NCBI GenBank assembly: GCA_020433805.1 | Contig: JAGRBZ010000040.1 | Coordinates: 1-33,950, forward strand | Direction of reading: 5' to 3' | Origin: Anaerolineae bacterium | GTDB taxonomy: Bacteria > Chloroflexota > Anaerolineae > 4572-78 > J111 | DNA: 33,950 bases | In this document: in pieces, positions 24,637-33,153 of the stretch | How positions within the stretch are numbered: the first letter of the stretch is position 1 | Layout of the letters: every line of letters starts with the position of its first letter | Program-made: the position numbers and the translations under genes | Notes under the pieces: model-generated | Databases searched by the model: none | Told to the model about the DNA's origin: nothing | What the model saw: the letters and a program-made list of their open reading frames with translations, nothing else

Positions 24637-26574
24637 TTATGTCATCAGCGTTTCAAACTGAGGACGCTCGATGGTCTCAAATTCCAGCAGAGCTTGCGCT
24701 AGCTCCTCAAGCTTGCGCTCTTTGTCGACAAGAATTTCTTTCGCACGCTGGTAGGCATGGTCCAATATTTGGCGAATTTCTTGGTCAATAGCCTGGGCCA
24801 CAGCTTCACTGTAGTCGCGAACTTCGCTCAACTTTCCAAGATATTGGTTGCCGTGCTCTTCGCCAAAGCAGCGCAAGCCTAAACCCTGGCTGCTAAAGCC
24901 ATAGCGGGTTACCATAGCCCGGGCCAGCTTCGTGGCTCGTTCTAAATCGTTGGCTGCGCCGGTTGTAATTCGCTTGAAGATGATCTCTTCGGCTGCTCGT
25001 CCCCCGAACAGGCCGACAATTTGATCTTCAAATGCCTCACGGCTAAGCAAATAGCGATCATTTTCCGGTAAGGGCATAGTGTAGCCAAGCGCCATTCCCC
25101 GTGAGACAATACTCACCTTGTGAACCGGATCGCTGTGTTCCAGGTTATGCATCACCAGAGCATGGCCTGCTTCGTGGAAGGCGATGACTTTACGCTCGTA
25201 ATCGCTCAGAATTTTACCCTGGCGCTCCGGTCCGGCTACAATGCGTTCCATAGCATCCTGAAATTCAGGTTGTCCAATAACAGTCAAGTTACGACGGGCG
25301 GCGAGTATAGCGGCTTCGTTGACCAAATTTTCCAAATCGGCTCCCACAAAACCGGGGGTTAGGCGGGCTAAATCGGCTAGAGCAATATCACGGGCCAATG
25401 GTTTACCGCGCGTGTGAACGCGGAGAATCGCTTCGCGACCGTGTACATCCGGCCGGTCTAAAATCACCTTGCGGTCAAAACGACCGGGTCGCAGCAGAGC
25501 GGCATCAAGAATATCAGGCCGGTTGGTCGATGCCAACACAATAACTGTGGTAAACGAAGAAAAGCCATCCATCTCAACCAAAATCTGGTTGAGGGTTTGT
25601 TCCCGCTCATCATTGCCGGAACCCATACTAGCTCCGCGCTGGCGACCAACGGCATCGATCTCATCGACAAAGACAACACATGGCGAATGTTCTCTGGCCC
25701 GCTTGAACAGATCGCGCACACGAGCCGCGCCCACGCCAACATACATCTCGACAAATTCGGAGCCGGAAATGGTAAAGAAAGGGACACCGGCTTCACCGGC
25801 CACGGCCTTTGCCAGCAAGGTTTTACCGGTTCCCGGCGGGCCCGACATCAAGACACCTTTAGGGATACGCGCGCCCAACTTGGTAAATTTGGCCGGTTCT
25901 TTCAAGAATTCGACAATTTCCTGTAACTCTTGCTTGGCCTGATCGGCTCCGGCCACATCGGGAAACCGAATCTGGGGTTTGACCAGATGGTTTTCATCAT
26001 CTTTTTTGCCGTCGTTGGTGATCAAACGCGCATTGCTCTGGCCCATATTACCAGGCATTCGGCTGGTACCGCTGCCATTTGAGCGCCGATTGCGGGCTGT
26101 AAAATAAGCAATCACCCCTACAAGCGCCACCAACGCGATTAAGCCCCACAGACTGGAACTATAGTTATGACTACTGGATACTTCAACCACAATGGGCAGA
26201 TCAGCCAATAATTGATCCGGCGTCCCCAAAAGCTTAAGCGTTTCTATTGTACTAATATTCGTTTCTTTATGGGCGCTAACGCTGCTGCCATCTGCTTTGA
26301 TAGCCGTTATGAGATTATCCTGCACGACAAGGCTTTTGACTTGATCAGCTTTGACTAGATTGACAATTTCCGGTAGTGAGACAAGTTGGGTTTTCGTGTT
26401 TGAGTTACGACTACTTTGAACAGATCGACTGACAGACGTTTCCGTTCCGGAGTTATAACCCGTAAAGAGATAACTTCCAACGGCAACGCCGGCTACAATC
26501 AAGCTGATAAGAAGCCATTTCGGATGAAACGGCAGCCGGTCTTTCCATTGACTAGACCAATCACTGGGGGGCAT
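24637..26574 (-). CDS. ftsH: ATP-dependent zinc metalloprotease FtsH
   Basis: 645 residues. A membrane-anchored AAA+ protease that degrades misfolded membrane proteins and regulators. Transmembrane helices lie at about 20-38 and 143-162, flanking an extracytoplasmic domain. The AAA module has Walker A GPPGTGKT (K251), [14 protein letters not shown] and the second-region arginine stretch RPGRFDR. The zinc protease motif is H467-E468-A-G-H471. ATG 26574 is chosen because GGAGG (26587-26583) is 8 bases upstream; a TTG two codons earlier is too close to that site. It is not adjacent to tilS or hpt, its frequent neighbours elsewhere. Confidence 0.96.
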   Translation of the reverse strand: MPPSDWSSQWKDRLPFHPKWLLISLIVAGVAVGSYLFTGYNSGTETSVSRSVQSSRNSNTKTQLVSLPEIVNLVKADQVKSLVVQDNLITAIKADGSSVSAHKETNISTIETLKLLGTPDQLLADLPIVVEVSSSHNYSSSLWGLIALVALVGVIAYFTARNRRSNGSGTSRMPGNMGQSNARLITNDGKKDDENHLVKPQIRFPDVAGADQAKQELQEIVEFLKEPAKFTKLGARIPKGVLMSGPPGTGKTLLAKAVAGEAGVPFFTISGSEFVEMYVGVGAARVRDLFKRAREHSPCVVFVDEIDAVGRQRGASMGSGNDEREQTLNQILVEMDGFSSFTTVIVLASTNRPDILDAALLRPGRFDRKVILDRPDVHGREAILRVHTRGKPLARDIALADLARLTPGFVGADLENLVNEAAILAARRNLTVIGQPEFQDAMERIVAGPERQGKILSDYERKVIAFHEAGHALVMHNLEHSDPVHKVSIVSRGMALGYTMPLPENDRYLLSREAFEDQIVGLFGGRAAEEIIFKRITTGAANDLERATKLARAMVTRYGFSSQGLGLRCFGEEHGNQYLGKLSEVRDYSEAVAQAIDQEIRQILDHAYQRAKEILVDKERKLEELAQALLEFETIERPQFETLMT

Positions 26575-26587
26575 AAGCAAAACCTCC

Positions 26588-27026
26588 GTCTATTAAAAAT
26601 CTATCCTATAAACTATCGTCTTTTCCACTAAAAAATGGCTGGATCTCAAATTCCAAATATCAAAAGCGGTTTTCAAAAATATCTACCTTGATATTGAAAG
26701 AAGTACCAGCCACTCAGGCAACAGACGTTGAAATTGTAATTTAATTAAGGCGTGAACAGTTAAATAATGGTCAAAAACGTGTCACACTTAGGATACAATA
26801 GATCCCCCTTGTATAAACAGGGGCAAAGGTCACCAATTTAGGTAACCGAAAGTACTTTTTTATTTTCCCTAAAGTCACTTAATTTTCGGAATAAAATAGA
26901 ATTTTACGAAAAACCGAAAAAAGTTACTAACATTATAGCCAGTATAACACTATTTGTGAACTATTGCACTACATTTTTGAAAATCTGTTTATTTTAAAGT
27001 CATTCGCAGCCGCCCATGGAACAACC
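26588..27026. other. AT-rich gap between divergent ftsH and pcrA
   Basis: No credible coding sequence. It contains a small inverted repeat CCCCT-n9-AGGGG (around 26805-26825), a TACAAT (near 26795) without a good -35, and A/T-rich runs. The ftsH promoter must lie here but I cannot place it. Confidence 0.4.
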
Positions 27027-27056
27027 TTGCTTCGGTCGACCTGCTCGTGGTACAAT
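27027..27056 (+). promoter_or_regulatory. Putative pcrA promoter
   Basis: TTGCTT (27027-27032), 18-base spacer, extended -10 TGG-TACAAT (27051-27056), about 38 bases before the ATG. Confidence 0.55.
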
Positions 27057-27094
27057 CCCTTCGTATAAAAGAGCAAAAGCACGTGGAGCGTACT

Positions 27095-29365
27095 ATGGAT
27101 TTTTTAGAGGGGTTAAATCCGGCCCAGCAAGAAGCGGTCACGACAATTAAAGGACCGGTTTTAGCGCTGGCCGGCCCCGGTTCTGGCAAAACAAGGGCGT
27201 TAACGCATCGCATTGGCTACCTGGTGCGCGACTGGGGCATTGCTCCGTGGAACATTTTGGCCGTGACATTTACCAACAAAGCCGCCCGCGAAATGAAAAA
27301 TCGGCTTGAGGGCTTGCTGACCAAGCCGCAGATCGATGCCTTGAGCGTCGGCACCTTTCACTCCTTATGCGCGCGCTGGCTACGGCAGGATATCGAGGCG
27401 TTGGGCAACTACGATCGCAACTACGTCATTTACGATACCAACGACCAACAATCGGTTGTAAAGCGTGCGCTGCGCGACCTGGACATTGACGAAAAAGCCT
27501 GGAAGCCGCGGCCTATTCATTACGCCATCTCAAAATCGAAAAATGAGATGATTGGCCCGGAGCGATTTTCAACCCGCACCTATCAGGATGAGATCGTTCA
27601 GCGTGTGTACACCCGCTATCAAGAAATTATGGTTGAAAATAACGCGCTCGATTTTGATGATCTATTATTGCTGACGCATCGCCTTTTTAACAATGACCCA
27701 TCAGTCCTTGCCAAATACCAATTGCGTTTTCTGCACGTGATGATCGATGAGTTTCAGGATACCAACATGGTGCAGTACGAACTTTCAAAAATGCTGGCCG
27801 GCGGCTCGCGCAATATCTTTGTTGTGGGCGACCTTGACCAGGGCGTTTATTCCTGGCGCGGGGCCGACTATCGCAACGTGCTGCGCTTTCGCGATGATTT
27901 TCCTGATCTCACCTTCATTCAGCTCTCGCATAATTATCGCTCGACCGAAACCATTCTCAACGCTGCGAAAGAGGTCATCCGCAAAAATAAAGAACGTATC
28001 GACAACGACCTCTTTACACAACGCGGCACCGGCCCCAAAATTCGGGTGGTCGAAGCCTACAACGACCGCGAAGAGGCCGTTTACGTCGTCAACGAAATTC
28101 AGCGTTTAGAGCGCGATGGTGTATCTCCCGGCGAAATTGCAGTGATGTACCGCACCAACGCCCAAAGCCGGGCGTTGGAAGAGGCATTTATTGCCCACAA
28201 TATGCCCTATGTCTTGGTGCGTGGCACCCGCTTCTATGACCGCAAGGAAATTAAAGACGCGCTCGCTTATTTGAGATTAATTCATAATCCTGAAGATAGC
28301 GTGAGTTTAGAACGTATTATTAACGTTCCGGCCCGCAGTATTGGCCAAAAGACCATCGCCGATTTGAATCGCTGGGCTTATGATCTGGGCACAACGCCCT
28401 GGCAAGCAATTCAGCAGCTTGTAGCCGATGAACAGGTTGACCAAGCCAAAAACGATGAGAGTGCATCGACTTACAGGCCGGCCACGGTTCCGGCTCCTTT
28501 CAAAGGACGCGCCCGAAACGCGCTGGTCCAGTTTGGGCAGATGATGAATATGCTGATCGATGCCAAACACAAGCTGTCGCTGCCGGAGTTGTACGACCTT
28601 ATGATTGCGCGAACCGGCTATAAAGCCTTTATTAAAGACAATACAATGGAAGGCGAGGAGCGCTGGGAAAACTTGCAGGAATTGAAACAGGTCACACACG
28701 ACTTTATCAATGCCGAGGGCGATGAGGCACTAGCGTTATTTCTTGAAAACGTGGCGTTGGTTTCTGATGTCGATGCTCTGGGCGAGGAAGGCTCTGCTCC
28801 GGCGCTGTTGACCTTACATACGGCCAAGGGGCTTGAATTTCCGGTCGTCTTTATGGTCGGTATGGAAGAAAACATCTTTCCCCACAGCCGCAGCCTGCAA
28901 GACCCGGAGCAAATGGAGGAAGAGCGTCGTCTGGCCTACGTGGGCATTACACGAGCCAAGGATCGCCTCTACCTAACCCGCGCCTTTCGGCGGACAACGT
29001 ATGGCTTTGAAGAAACCACCGCACCCTCCCGGTTTTTAAGTGACATCCCAGAGGATCTGATCGAGCAAAATGTTCAAAGACAAAGCCGGGGCCATCAAAC
29101 CGGCGGTGGTCGCTTCACCAGTCGTCGCGAGGTCCGGCAGATCGACAGCCGTTGGAATCGTAAGGCAACGCGTACATCCACACCATCATCGGGCCGAGCT
29201 GCGTCCTTCAAAACCGGCGATCATGTCTACCACGGCAAATTTGGCGAAGGCACCGTTATCGCCGTTGAGCTAACCGGCGACGATGAATATGTGCAGGTTG
29301 CATTTCCTAACCAAGGCATCAAAAAGCTGGCAACCAGCATCGCCAAACTGGAGAAGCTTAACTAA
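27095..29365 (+). CDS. pcrA: UvrD/PcrA-family superfamily 1 DNA helicase
   Basis: 756 residues. A 3'-5' helicase for nucleotide excision repair and removal of RecA or stalled complexes. Motif I is GPGSGKT (K32); motif II is D218-E219-FQDT; motif III is VGDLDQGVYSWRGAD (the family usually has GDxDQSIY; Gly replaces Ser here); motif V/VI are in LLTLHTAKGLEFPVVF and EEERRLAYVGITRAK. The C-terminal ~55 residues form the PcrA Tudor-like RNA-polymerase-binding module (GDHVYHGKFGEGTVIAV). ATG 27095 has GGAG 7 bases upstream; an earlier ATG in frame is inside the promoter region. Confidence 0.95.
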   Translation: MDFLEGLNPAQQEAVTTIKGPVLALAGPGSGKTRALTHRIGYLVRDWGIAPWNILAVTFTNKAAREMKNRLEGLLTKPQIDALSVGTFHSLCARWLRQDIEALGNYDRNYVIYDTNDQQSVVKRALRDLDIDEKAWKPRPIHYAISKSKNEMIGPERFSTRTYQDEIVQRVYTRYQEIMVENNALDFDDLLLLTHRLFNNDPSVLAKYQLRFLHVMIDEFQDTNMVQYELSKMLAGGSRNIFVVGDLDQGVYSWRGADYRNVLRFRDDFPDLTFIQLSHNYRSTETILNAAKEVIRKNKERIDNDLFTQRGTGPKIRVVEAYNDREEAVYVVNEIQRLERDGVSPGEIAVMYRTNAQSRALEEAFIAHNMPYVLVRGTRFYDRKEIKDALAYLRLIHNPEDSVSLERIINVPARSIGQKTIADLNRWAYDLGTTPWQAIQQLVADEQVDQAKNDESASTYRPATVPAPFKGRARNALVQFGQMMNMLIDAKHKLSLPELYDLMIARTGYKAFIKDNTMEGEERWENLQELKQVTHDFINAEGDEALALFLENVALVSDVDALGEEGSAPALLTLHTAKGLEFPVVFMVGMEENIFPHSRSLQDPEQMEEERRLAYVGITRAKDRLYLTRAFRRTTYGFEETTAPSRFLSDIPEDLIEQNVQRQSRGHQTGGGRFTSRREVRQIDSRWNRKATRTSTPSSGRAASFKTGDHVYHGKFGEGTVIAVELTGDDEYVQVAFPNQGIKKLATSIAKLEKLN

Positions 29366-29389
29366 ACAGCGATTCTCATTTTAGAGCAA

Positions 29390-29487
29390 AGACCTGACAG
29401 GTTTTCGACGAATCAGTCATATCGACGGCAATTTTTCATCCGGAAGCCATTGTGTCACGACATTTTTGTAAAAAACCTGTCAGGTCT
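29390..29487. repeat. 98-base element with perfect 16-base inverted terminal repeats
   Basis: AGACCTGACAGGTTTT (29390-29405) is repeated inverted as AAAACCTGTCAGGTCT (29472-29487). Each arm contains the near-palindrome ACCTG-W-CAGGT. It lies 25 bases after pcrA and before the tRNA promoter. It may help end pcrA transcription, but the right arm is not followed by T residues. The shape is that of a REP/MITE-type repeat. Confidence 0.65.
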
Positions 29488-29525
29488 GGTCATACTCAGA
29501 AATGCTCCCCCGTTAACTAATCTTC

Positions 29526-29554
29526 TTGCGACATAAAGTCCATCATGCTATAAT
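29526..29554 (+). promoter_or_regulatory. Strong promoter of the tRNA-Ser genes
   Basis: TTGCGA (29526-29531), 17-base spacer, extended -10 TGC-TATAAT (29549-29554), 30 bases before the first tRNA. It probably serves both tRNAs and perhaps the SRP RNA. Confidence 0.78.
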
Positions 29555-29583
29555 TTCTGAGTCACGATAAATCGGTCCCTATT

Positions 29584-29670
29584 GGGGAGGTGCCAGAGTG
29601 GACGATTGGGGCGGTCTCGAAAACCGCTGTAGGCCTCGGTCTACCGTGGGTTCGAATCCCACCCTCCCCG
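29584..29670 (+). tRNA. tRNA-Ser(CGA)
   Basis: 87 bases. The acceptor GGGGAGG pairs with CCTCCCC, followed by a G discriminator. The anticodon loop CTCGAAA gives CGA at 29618-29620, reading UCG. A long variable arm typical of serine tRNAs is present, and the T-loop is GGTTCGAATCC. CCA is not encoded. Confidence 0.95.
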
Positions 29671-29705
29671 CTAGTAAGATTACAACAGCATGAGATAAAA
29701 CTTCT

Positions 29706-29792
29706 GGAGAGGTCGCATAGTCCGGTCTAGTGCGCACGATTGGAAATCGTGTAGGTGTAAAAGCCTCGAGGGTTCGAATCCCTCCCTCTCCG
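29706..29792 (+). tRNA. tRNA-Ser(GGA)
   Basis: 87 bases, 35 bases after the first serine tRNA. The acceptor GGAGAGG pairs with CCTCTCC, with a G discriminator. The anticodon loop TTGGAAA gives GGA at 29742-29744, reading UCC/UCU. It has a long variable arm and T-loop GGTTCGAATCC. CCA is not encoded. Confidence 0.95.
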
Positions 29793-29804
29793 CCTTTTAG
29801 ACAG

Positions 29805-29877
29805 TAGTAATTGGTAACTAGTAAGTAGAGACTGAAGGTCAATCGCCAGTTACTAATTACCAATTACTAATTACCAA
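29805..29877. repeat. Inverted repeat containing a 14-base tandem duplication
   Basis: TAGTAATTGGTAACTAGTAA (29805-29824) pairs at 19 of 20 positions with the inverted copy at 29850-29869. The right side is two exact tandem copies of TTACTAATTACCAA (29850-29863, 29864-29877). It lies between tRNA-Ser(GGA) and the SRP RNA. Confidence 0.65.
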
Positions 29878-29884
29878 ATTCCCT

Positions 29885-30038
29885 TCAAGGTGACGGCAAC
29901 CGGGTGGCGTGGATTGTTGGGTCCTGCGCGGCAGGAGCCTACGAACCAGGTCAGAGCCGGAAGGAAGCAGCCTTAAGTAGTCACTCCTGGGTGCCGTAGG
30001 GCAGCCTGGCATGAGTCACTCGGTTTCCGTCACCTTGA
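29885..30038 (+). ncRNA. ffs: Signal recognition particle RNA
   Basis: About 154 bases. The ends TCAAGGTGACGG and CCGTCACCTTGA pair to close the hairpin. The conserved tip is present (GTCAGAGCCGGAAGGAAGCAGC with the GGAA tetraloop), including the asymmetric internal loop that binds Ffh. It is longer than the ~114-base E. coli 4.5S RNA; I see no Alu-domain signature, so it looks like an extended small-type SRP RNA. The exact ends are estimated from the pairing. Confidence 0.92.
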
Positions 30039-30070
30039 GCTTTGGTAAATCAAACATTTTATGTTATCCT

Positions 30071-30103
30071 AAGACGAGCGAAAACGCTCGTCTTTTTATT
30101 TTC
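30071..30103 (+). terminator. Intrinsic terminator after the SRP RNA
   Basis: GACGAGCG (30073-30080), AAAA loop, CGCTCGTC (30085-30092), then TTTTTATTTT. It sits only 10 bases before the next start codon, so the wall-protein gene must be expressed by readthrough or from an unidentified start. Confidence 0.9.
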
Positions 30104-30112
30104 GATCATGTT

Positions 30113-31663
30113 ATGACCATTCAAGCGAAAGCCACCAATCAAAATCTAAAAAGAGTTTCGCCCCCACCCCTATTTTTCACTCCCCAACTTCGACGGGCAT
30201 TGGCGGTTATAGCTATCTTCTTTGCTTTGTGGGCTGCTTCGTTTGTTTTTAGTCGACCGGCTACGCTCATCATCAACGATCAGCCCTACACAATCCGTAC
30301 CCACCAGCGTTCAGTAGGAGATGTCTTAGAGAAGTTCGGTATCAACCTTGCCCCGGAAGATAGGGTTGAACCGGCCTTAGACAGTCCGCTTACCTCGAAT
30401 CAGACCATTACCATTCAATTGGCACGGCCGGTAACGGTCGAAGCCGACGGCCAGACCCACCAATTGCTGACCCATCATCAAAATTTACGCACAATTTTTG
30501 CCGACCTTGGCCTTGATCTCAATTCGCGAGATGAGATTTTGGTCAATGGCGAAACTGTATCGCTCGGCAATACCCTGCCGCAATCTCAACCTCCAACAAA
30601 CTTCGAAGCTACAAATCGACTTTTTGCCGCTATAACGCCACGCGGCACGGCGCTAACAGCCCGGCCCGAACGGGCCAAAATCATTGTGCACCGGGCCGTT
30701 CCCATAACATTGAACGAAGGGGAGGGCCGTCAAACCTTCCGAACCACCAAACTTACCGTCGGAGAAGCGTTGTTTGAACAGGGACACACCGTTTATCTGG
30801 GCGATGACGTGACACCGCCGCTGGATACGCCTCTTCGGCCCAATATGACCATCGCAATTGATCGAGCAACGCCGATCGTTATTTTTGCCGACGGACGCAA
30901 TCTCAAAACACGTACACAAGGCCGTACGGTCAGCGAAATATTGGCTCTGGAAAATATTCCGCTGGTTGGTCAGGATTACACCCGCCCAGCTCTCGATCAC
31001 GAAGTTTTGCCTAACGACGTTATCGAAATTGTGCGCGTTTATGAATCGCTGGAAATTGAAGCGGAGTACATCCCTTTCGAAACCGAATGGATCGCCGACG
31101 ATGCGATGGAGTTGGACCAACAGAAGATTCGCCAGGCGGGCAATATCGGCGTCATCAAAAGCCGGACGCGCGTCCGCTATGAAAACAATCAGGAAGTTGC
31201 CCGCGAGTTTGAGGATGAGTGGCTCGACCAAACGGCTAACACCCGCGTAATTGCCTACGGAACGCAAGTTGTCGTCCGGACACTCGATACGCCCGATGGT
31301 ACGATTGAATATTGGCGCAAAATTCCGATGCTGGCGACCGGCTATAGCGCGGCTACGTCCGGCAAAGCGCTCGACCACCCCAACTACGGCATTACCCGCA
31401 CCGGAATGGAGGCCGGATATGGCATTGTGGCGGTTGATCCCAAAGTAGTTTCCTTACGTTCCAATGTCTATGTTCCCGACTACGGTGTTGCTGTGGCCGG
31501 CGATACCGGCGGCAGTATTCTCGGCAAGCACATCGACCTGGGCTTTGACGATGACAAACCTTTGCCCTTTATCTACGAGTGGCGCGATGTCTATGTACTT
31601 ACGCCCGTTCCGAATTCGGCCAATATCCGCTACGTCCTGCCCCAGTGGCCGCAAAGGCCCTAA
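30113..31663 (+). CDS. Cell-wall protein with ubiquitin-like DUF348 repeats, G5 domain and 3D domain (Rpf/YabE-like)
   Basis: 516 residues. One transmembrane anchor (about 29-46) is followed by DUF348-type ubiquitin-like repeats (about 50-330; recurring pattern T-V-x-D-x-L...G-I-x-L...D-x-V...P), a G5-like adhesive segment (about 330-400), and a C-terminal 3D domain (about 406-490). The 3D domain has the characteristic aspartates: D464 in AGDTGGS and D475 in HIDLGF. The 3D domain has an MltA-like fold and in YabE/Rpf relatives is linked to peptidoglycan cleavage during growth or resuscitation. ATG 30113 is chosen because the longer frame from 30011 runs through the SRP RNA and its terminator; the ribosome site is poor. 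The stop is 4 bases before rsmA, so they are co-transcribed. Confidence 0.85.
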   Translation: MTIQAKATNQNLKRVSPPPLFFTPQLRRALAVIAIFFALWAASFVFSRPATLIINDQPYTIRTHQRSVGDVLEKFGINLAPEDRVEPALDSPLTSNQTITIQLARPVTVEADGQTHQLLTHHQNLRTIFADLGLDLNSRDEILVNGETVSLGNTLPQSQPPTNFEATNRLFAAITPRGTALTARPERAKIIVHRAVPITLNEGEGRQTFRTTKLTVGEALFEQGHTVYLGDDVTPPLDTPLRPNMTIAIDRATPIVIFADGRNLKTRTQGRTVSEILALENIPLVGQDYTRPALDHEVLPNDVIEIVRVYESLEIEAEYIPFETEWIADDAMELDQQKIRQAGNIGVIKSRTRVRYENNQEVAREFEDEWLDQTANTRVIAYGTQVVVRTLDTPDGTIEYWRKIPMLATGYSAATSGKALDHPNYGITRTGMEAGYGIVAVDPKVVSLRSNVYVPDYGVAVAGDTGGSILGKHIDLGFDDDKPLPFIYEWRDVYVLTPVPNSANIRYVLPQWPQRP

Positions 31664-31667
31664 ACCG

Positions 31668-32513
31668 ATGTTATCACTTTCAGAACTGCTGCAAAAGTAT
31701 AACCTTCGCCCCCGCAAAGGATTAGGGCAAAACTTTCTCAGCGACCCTCATCACCTCTCTAAAATTGTCGAAGCCGCCGAACTTTCGGCGGATGACACCG
31801 TCCTTGAGATCGGGCCTGGTCCCGGTGTCCTCACACGTCTCCTGGCCGAACAGGCCGGCCACGTCATCGCCGTCGAACTCGATCCGGCGATGGTTCATCT
31901 GCTTCAAAGCGAATACGGTGACTATCCGAACCTGACCATCCTCCACGCCGATATCCTCAAAACCCAAATTACCTCTCAACTCCTTAGCCAACCAACTACC
32001 CAACCAACCCCCTACAAAGTGGTTGCCAACCTACCCTACTACATTACTTCTGCCGTCGTCCGCCATCTCCTCGAATCCGACCCGCAGCCAAGCTGCCTGG
32101 TAATTACGGTCCAAAAAGAAGTTGCCCAACGCATTGTCGCCGAACCCGGCGATATGAGTGTACTGGCTGTCAGCGTTCAGTTCTACGGACAGCCAAAGTT
32201 AATTCATCACATTCCAGCCGGGGCGTTTTATCCGCCGCCAAAAGTCGACTCGGCAGTTGTCTGCATCGATACCTATGCTCAACCACCGGCGAACGTGCCG
32301 GACATCGAATTTTTCTTTCAGGTGGTTAAAGCGGGATTCAGCCAAAAACGAAAACAGCTTAAGAACACGCTGGCGGGTGGACTGCGCCAGCCAACTGCTG
32401 TTGTAATTCACGCGCTCAAACAAGCCGGCATCGATCCAACCCGCCGCGCCCAAACATTGAGTGTTGCGGAGTGGGCGAAACTAAGCGAGGTGCTGTTATC
32501 AAATCAGAATTAG
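31668..32513 (+). CDS. rsmA: 16S rRNA (adenine(1518/1519)-N6)-dimethyltransferase RsmA/KsgA
   Basis: 281 residues, normal length. It dimethylates two adenines near the 3' end of 16S rRNA. The N-terminus RKGLGQNFL is diagnostic; SAM motif I is E47-IGPGPGVLT, and the catalytic NLPYY lies in VVANLPYYIT. ATG 31668 has AAAGG 10 bases upstream inside the end of the preceding gene; the longer frame from 31464 is an overlap artefact. The pairing of a G5/3D wall protein with ksgA is also seen in Firmicutes (yabE-ksgA neighbourhood). Confidence 0.96.
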   Translation: MLSLSELLQKYNLRPRKGLGQNFLSDPHHLSKIVEAAELSADDTVLEIGPGPGVLTRLLAEQAGHVIAVELDPAMVHLLQSEYGDYPNLTILHADILKTQITSQLLSQPTTQPTPYKVVANLPYYITSAVVRHLLESDPQPSCLVITVQKEVAQRIVAEPGDMSVLAVSVQFYGQPKLIHHIPAGAFYPPPKVDSAVVCIDTYAQPPANVPDIEFFFQVVKAGFSQKRKQLKNTLAGGLRQPTAVVIHALKQAGIDPTRRAQTLSVAEWAKLSEVLLSNQN

Positions 32514-32520
32514 TGATTAG

Positions 32521-32670
32521 AAACCAAATAAGCCGCAACAATGCGTCGGCTTCATCAATATTGAAGGAAATTTAGATACGCCATCTGGTTTATCTACCCG
32601 GATTCGAACCATTTGGATCATCGAACCCAATCAAGTCAAACCTCGATTTGTAACAGCGTATCCGGCATAA
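32521..32670 (+). pseudogene. C-terminal remnant of a DUF6883-like gene
   Basis: An open stretch of about 49 codons without a start codon ends at TAA 32668-32670. From about 32550 it reads as a coherent protein tail containing IEGNLDTPSG, RIRTIWIIE and PRFVTAYP, which resembles the C-terminus of DUF6883 proteins as I remember them. The N-terminal part is missing: an in-frame TAG stands at 32518-32520 just after rsmA. The partner DUF4926 gene follows 24 bases later. The family name is from memory and should be treated as provisional. Confidence 0.55.
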
Positions 32671-32694
32671 AAAAGCCAATACCAGGAGATAGCT

Positions 32695-32925
32695 ATGATC
32701 AATGAATTAGAGACCGTCGTTCTCATCAAAGATATTGATGCCCACGGCCTAAAAAAAGATGATGTCGGAGTTATCGTCCATCAGTACCAAGACGCCAAAA
32801 CATACGAAGTTGAATTCGTAACCGGTGAAGGCGAAACCGTCGCCGTTTTGACCCTAACCGAAGACGATGTCCGTCTTATGCGCCGCCGCGAAATCCTTCA
32901 CGTTCGGGAATTGACACCTGCCTAA
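32695..32925 (+). CDS. DUF4926 domain protein
   Basis: 76 residues, full length for this small family (pattern ELETVVLIKDIDAHGLKKDDVG, then VHQY, YEVEF, then a DDVR segment). The fold is probably SH3-like beta. AGGAG lies about 8 bases before the ATG. DUF4926 genes often accompany a DUF6883 gene, and the pair looks like a toxin-antitoxin or similar two-gene cassette; here the upstream partner is reduced to a remnant. The biochemical role is unknown. Confidence 0.8.
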   Translation: MINELETVVLIKDIDAHGLKKDDVGVIVHQYQDAKTYEVEFVTGEGETVAVLTLTEDDVRLMRRREILHVRELTPA

Positions 32926-33034
32926 CTGGTAAAGGCCTCGAATTAAAACTTAGTAATCAGAGAATAGAGACCTTATAAGGCAAGGTAATTGGAAACAGTT
33001 CAACCAGAGGAAATACCTTTAAGCCACAACAAAC

Positions 33035-33071
33035 AAGAACCTCAACGCGCTAAATCCTCGTTGAGGTTCTT
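33035..33071 (+). terminator. Terminator-like hairpin after the DUF4926 gene
   Basis: AAGAACCTCAACG (33035-33047) and CGTTGAGGTTCTT (33059-33071) form a perfect 13-base stem with an 11-base loop. Only a short T-containing run follows, so termination may be weak. On the minus strand it lies downstream of the 33154-33750 gene as well. Confidence 0.55.
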
Positions 33072-33153
33072 CATTAGGTCTTTATAAAATTTTTAGTGAG
33101 ATAAATATATCTCATACCAACTGCGTAAAAATATAGGTCATAAAAACGCACGC

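Noticed and set aside
30653..31378. 241-residue ORF on the minus strand
   Set aside because: It lies wholly within the G5/3D protein gene on the other strand and has no family resemblance or ribosome site.
31464..31667. N-terminal extension of RsmA
   Set aside because: It overlaps the 3D-domain coding sequence in another frame; RsmA's conserved N-terminus begins at ATG 31668.
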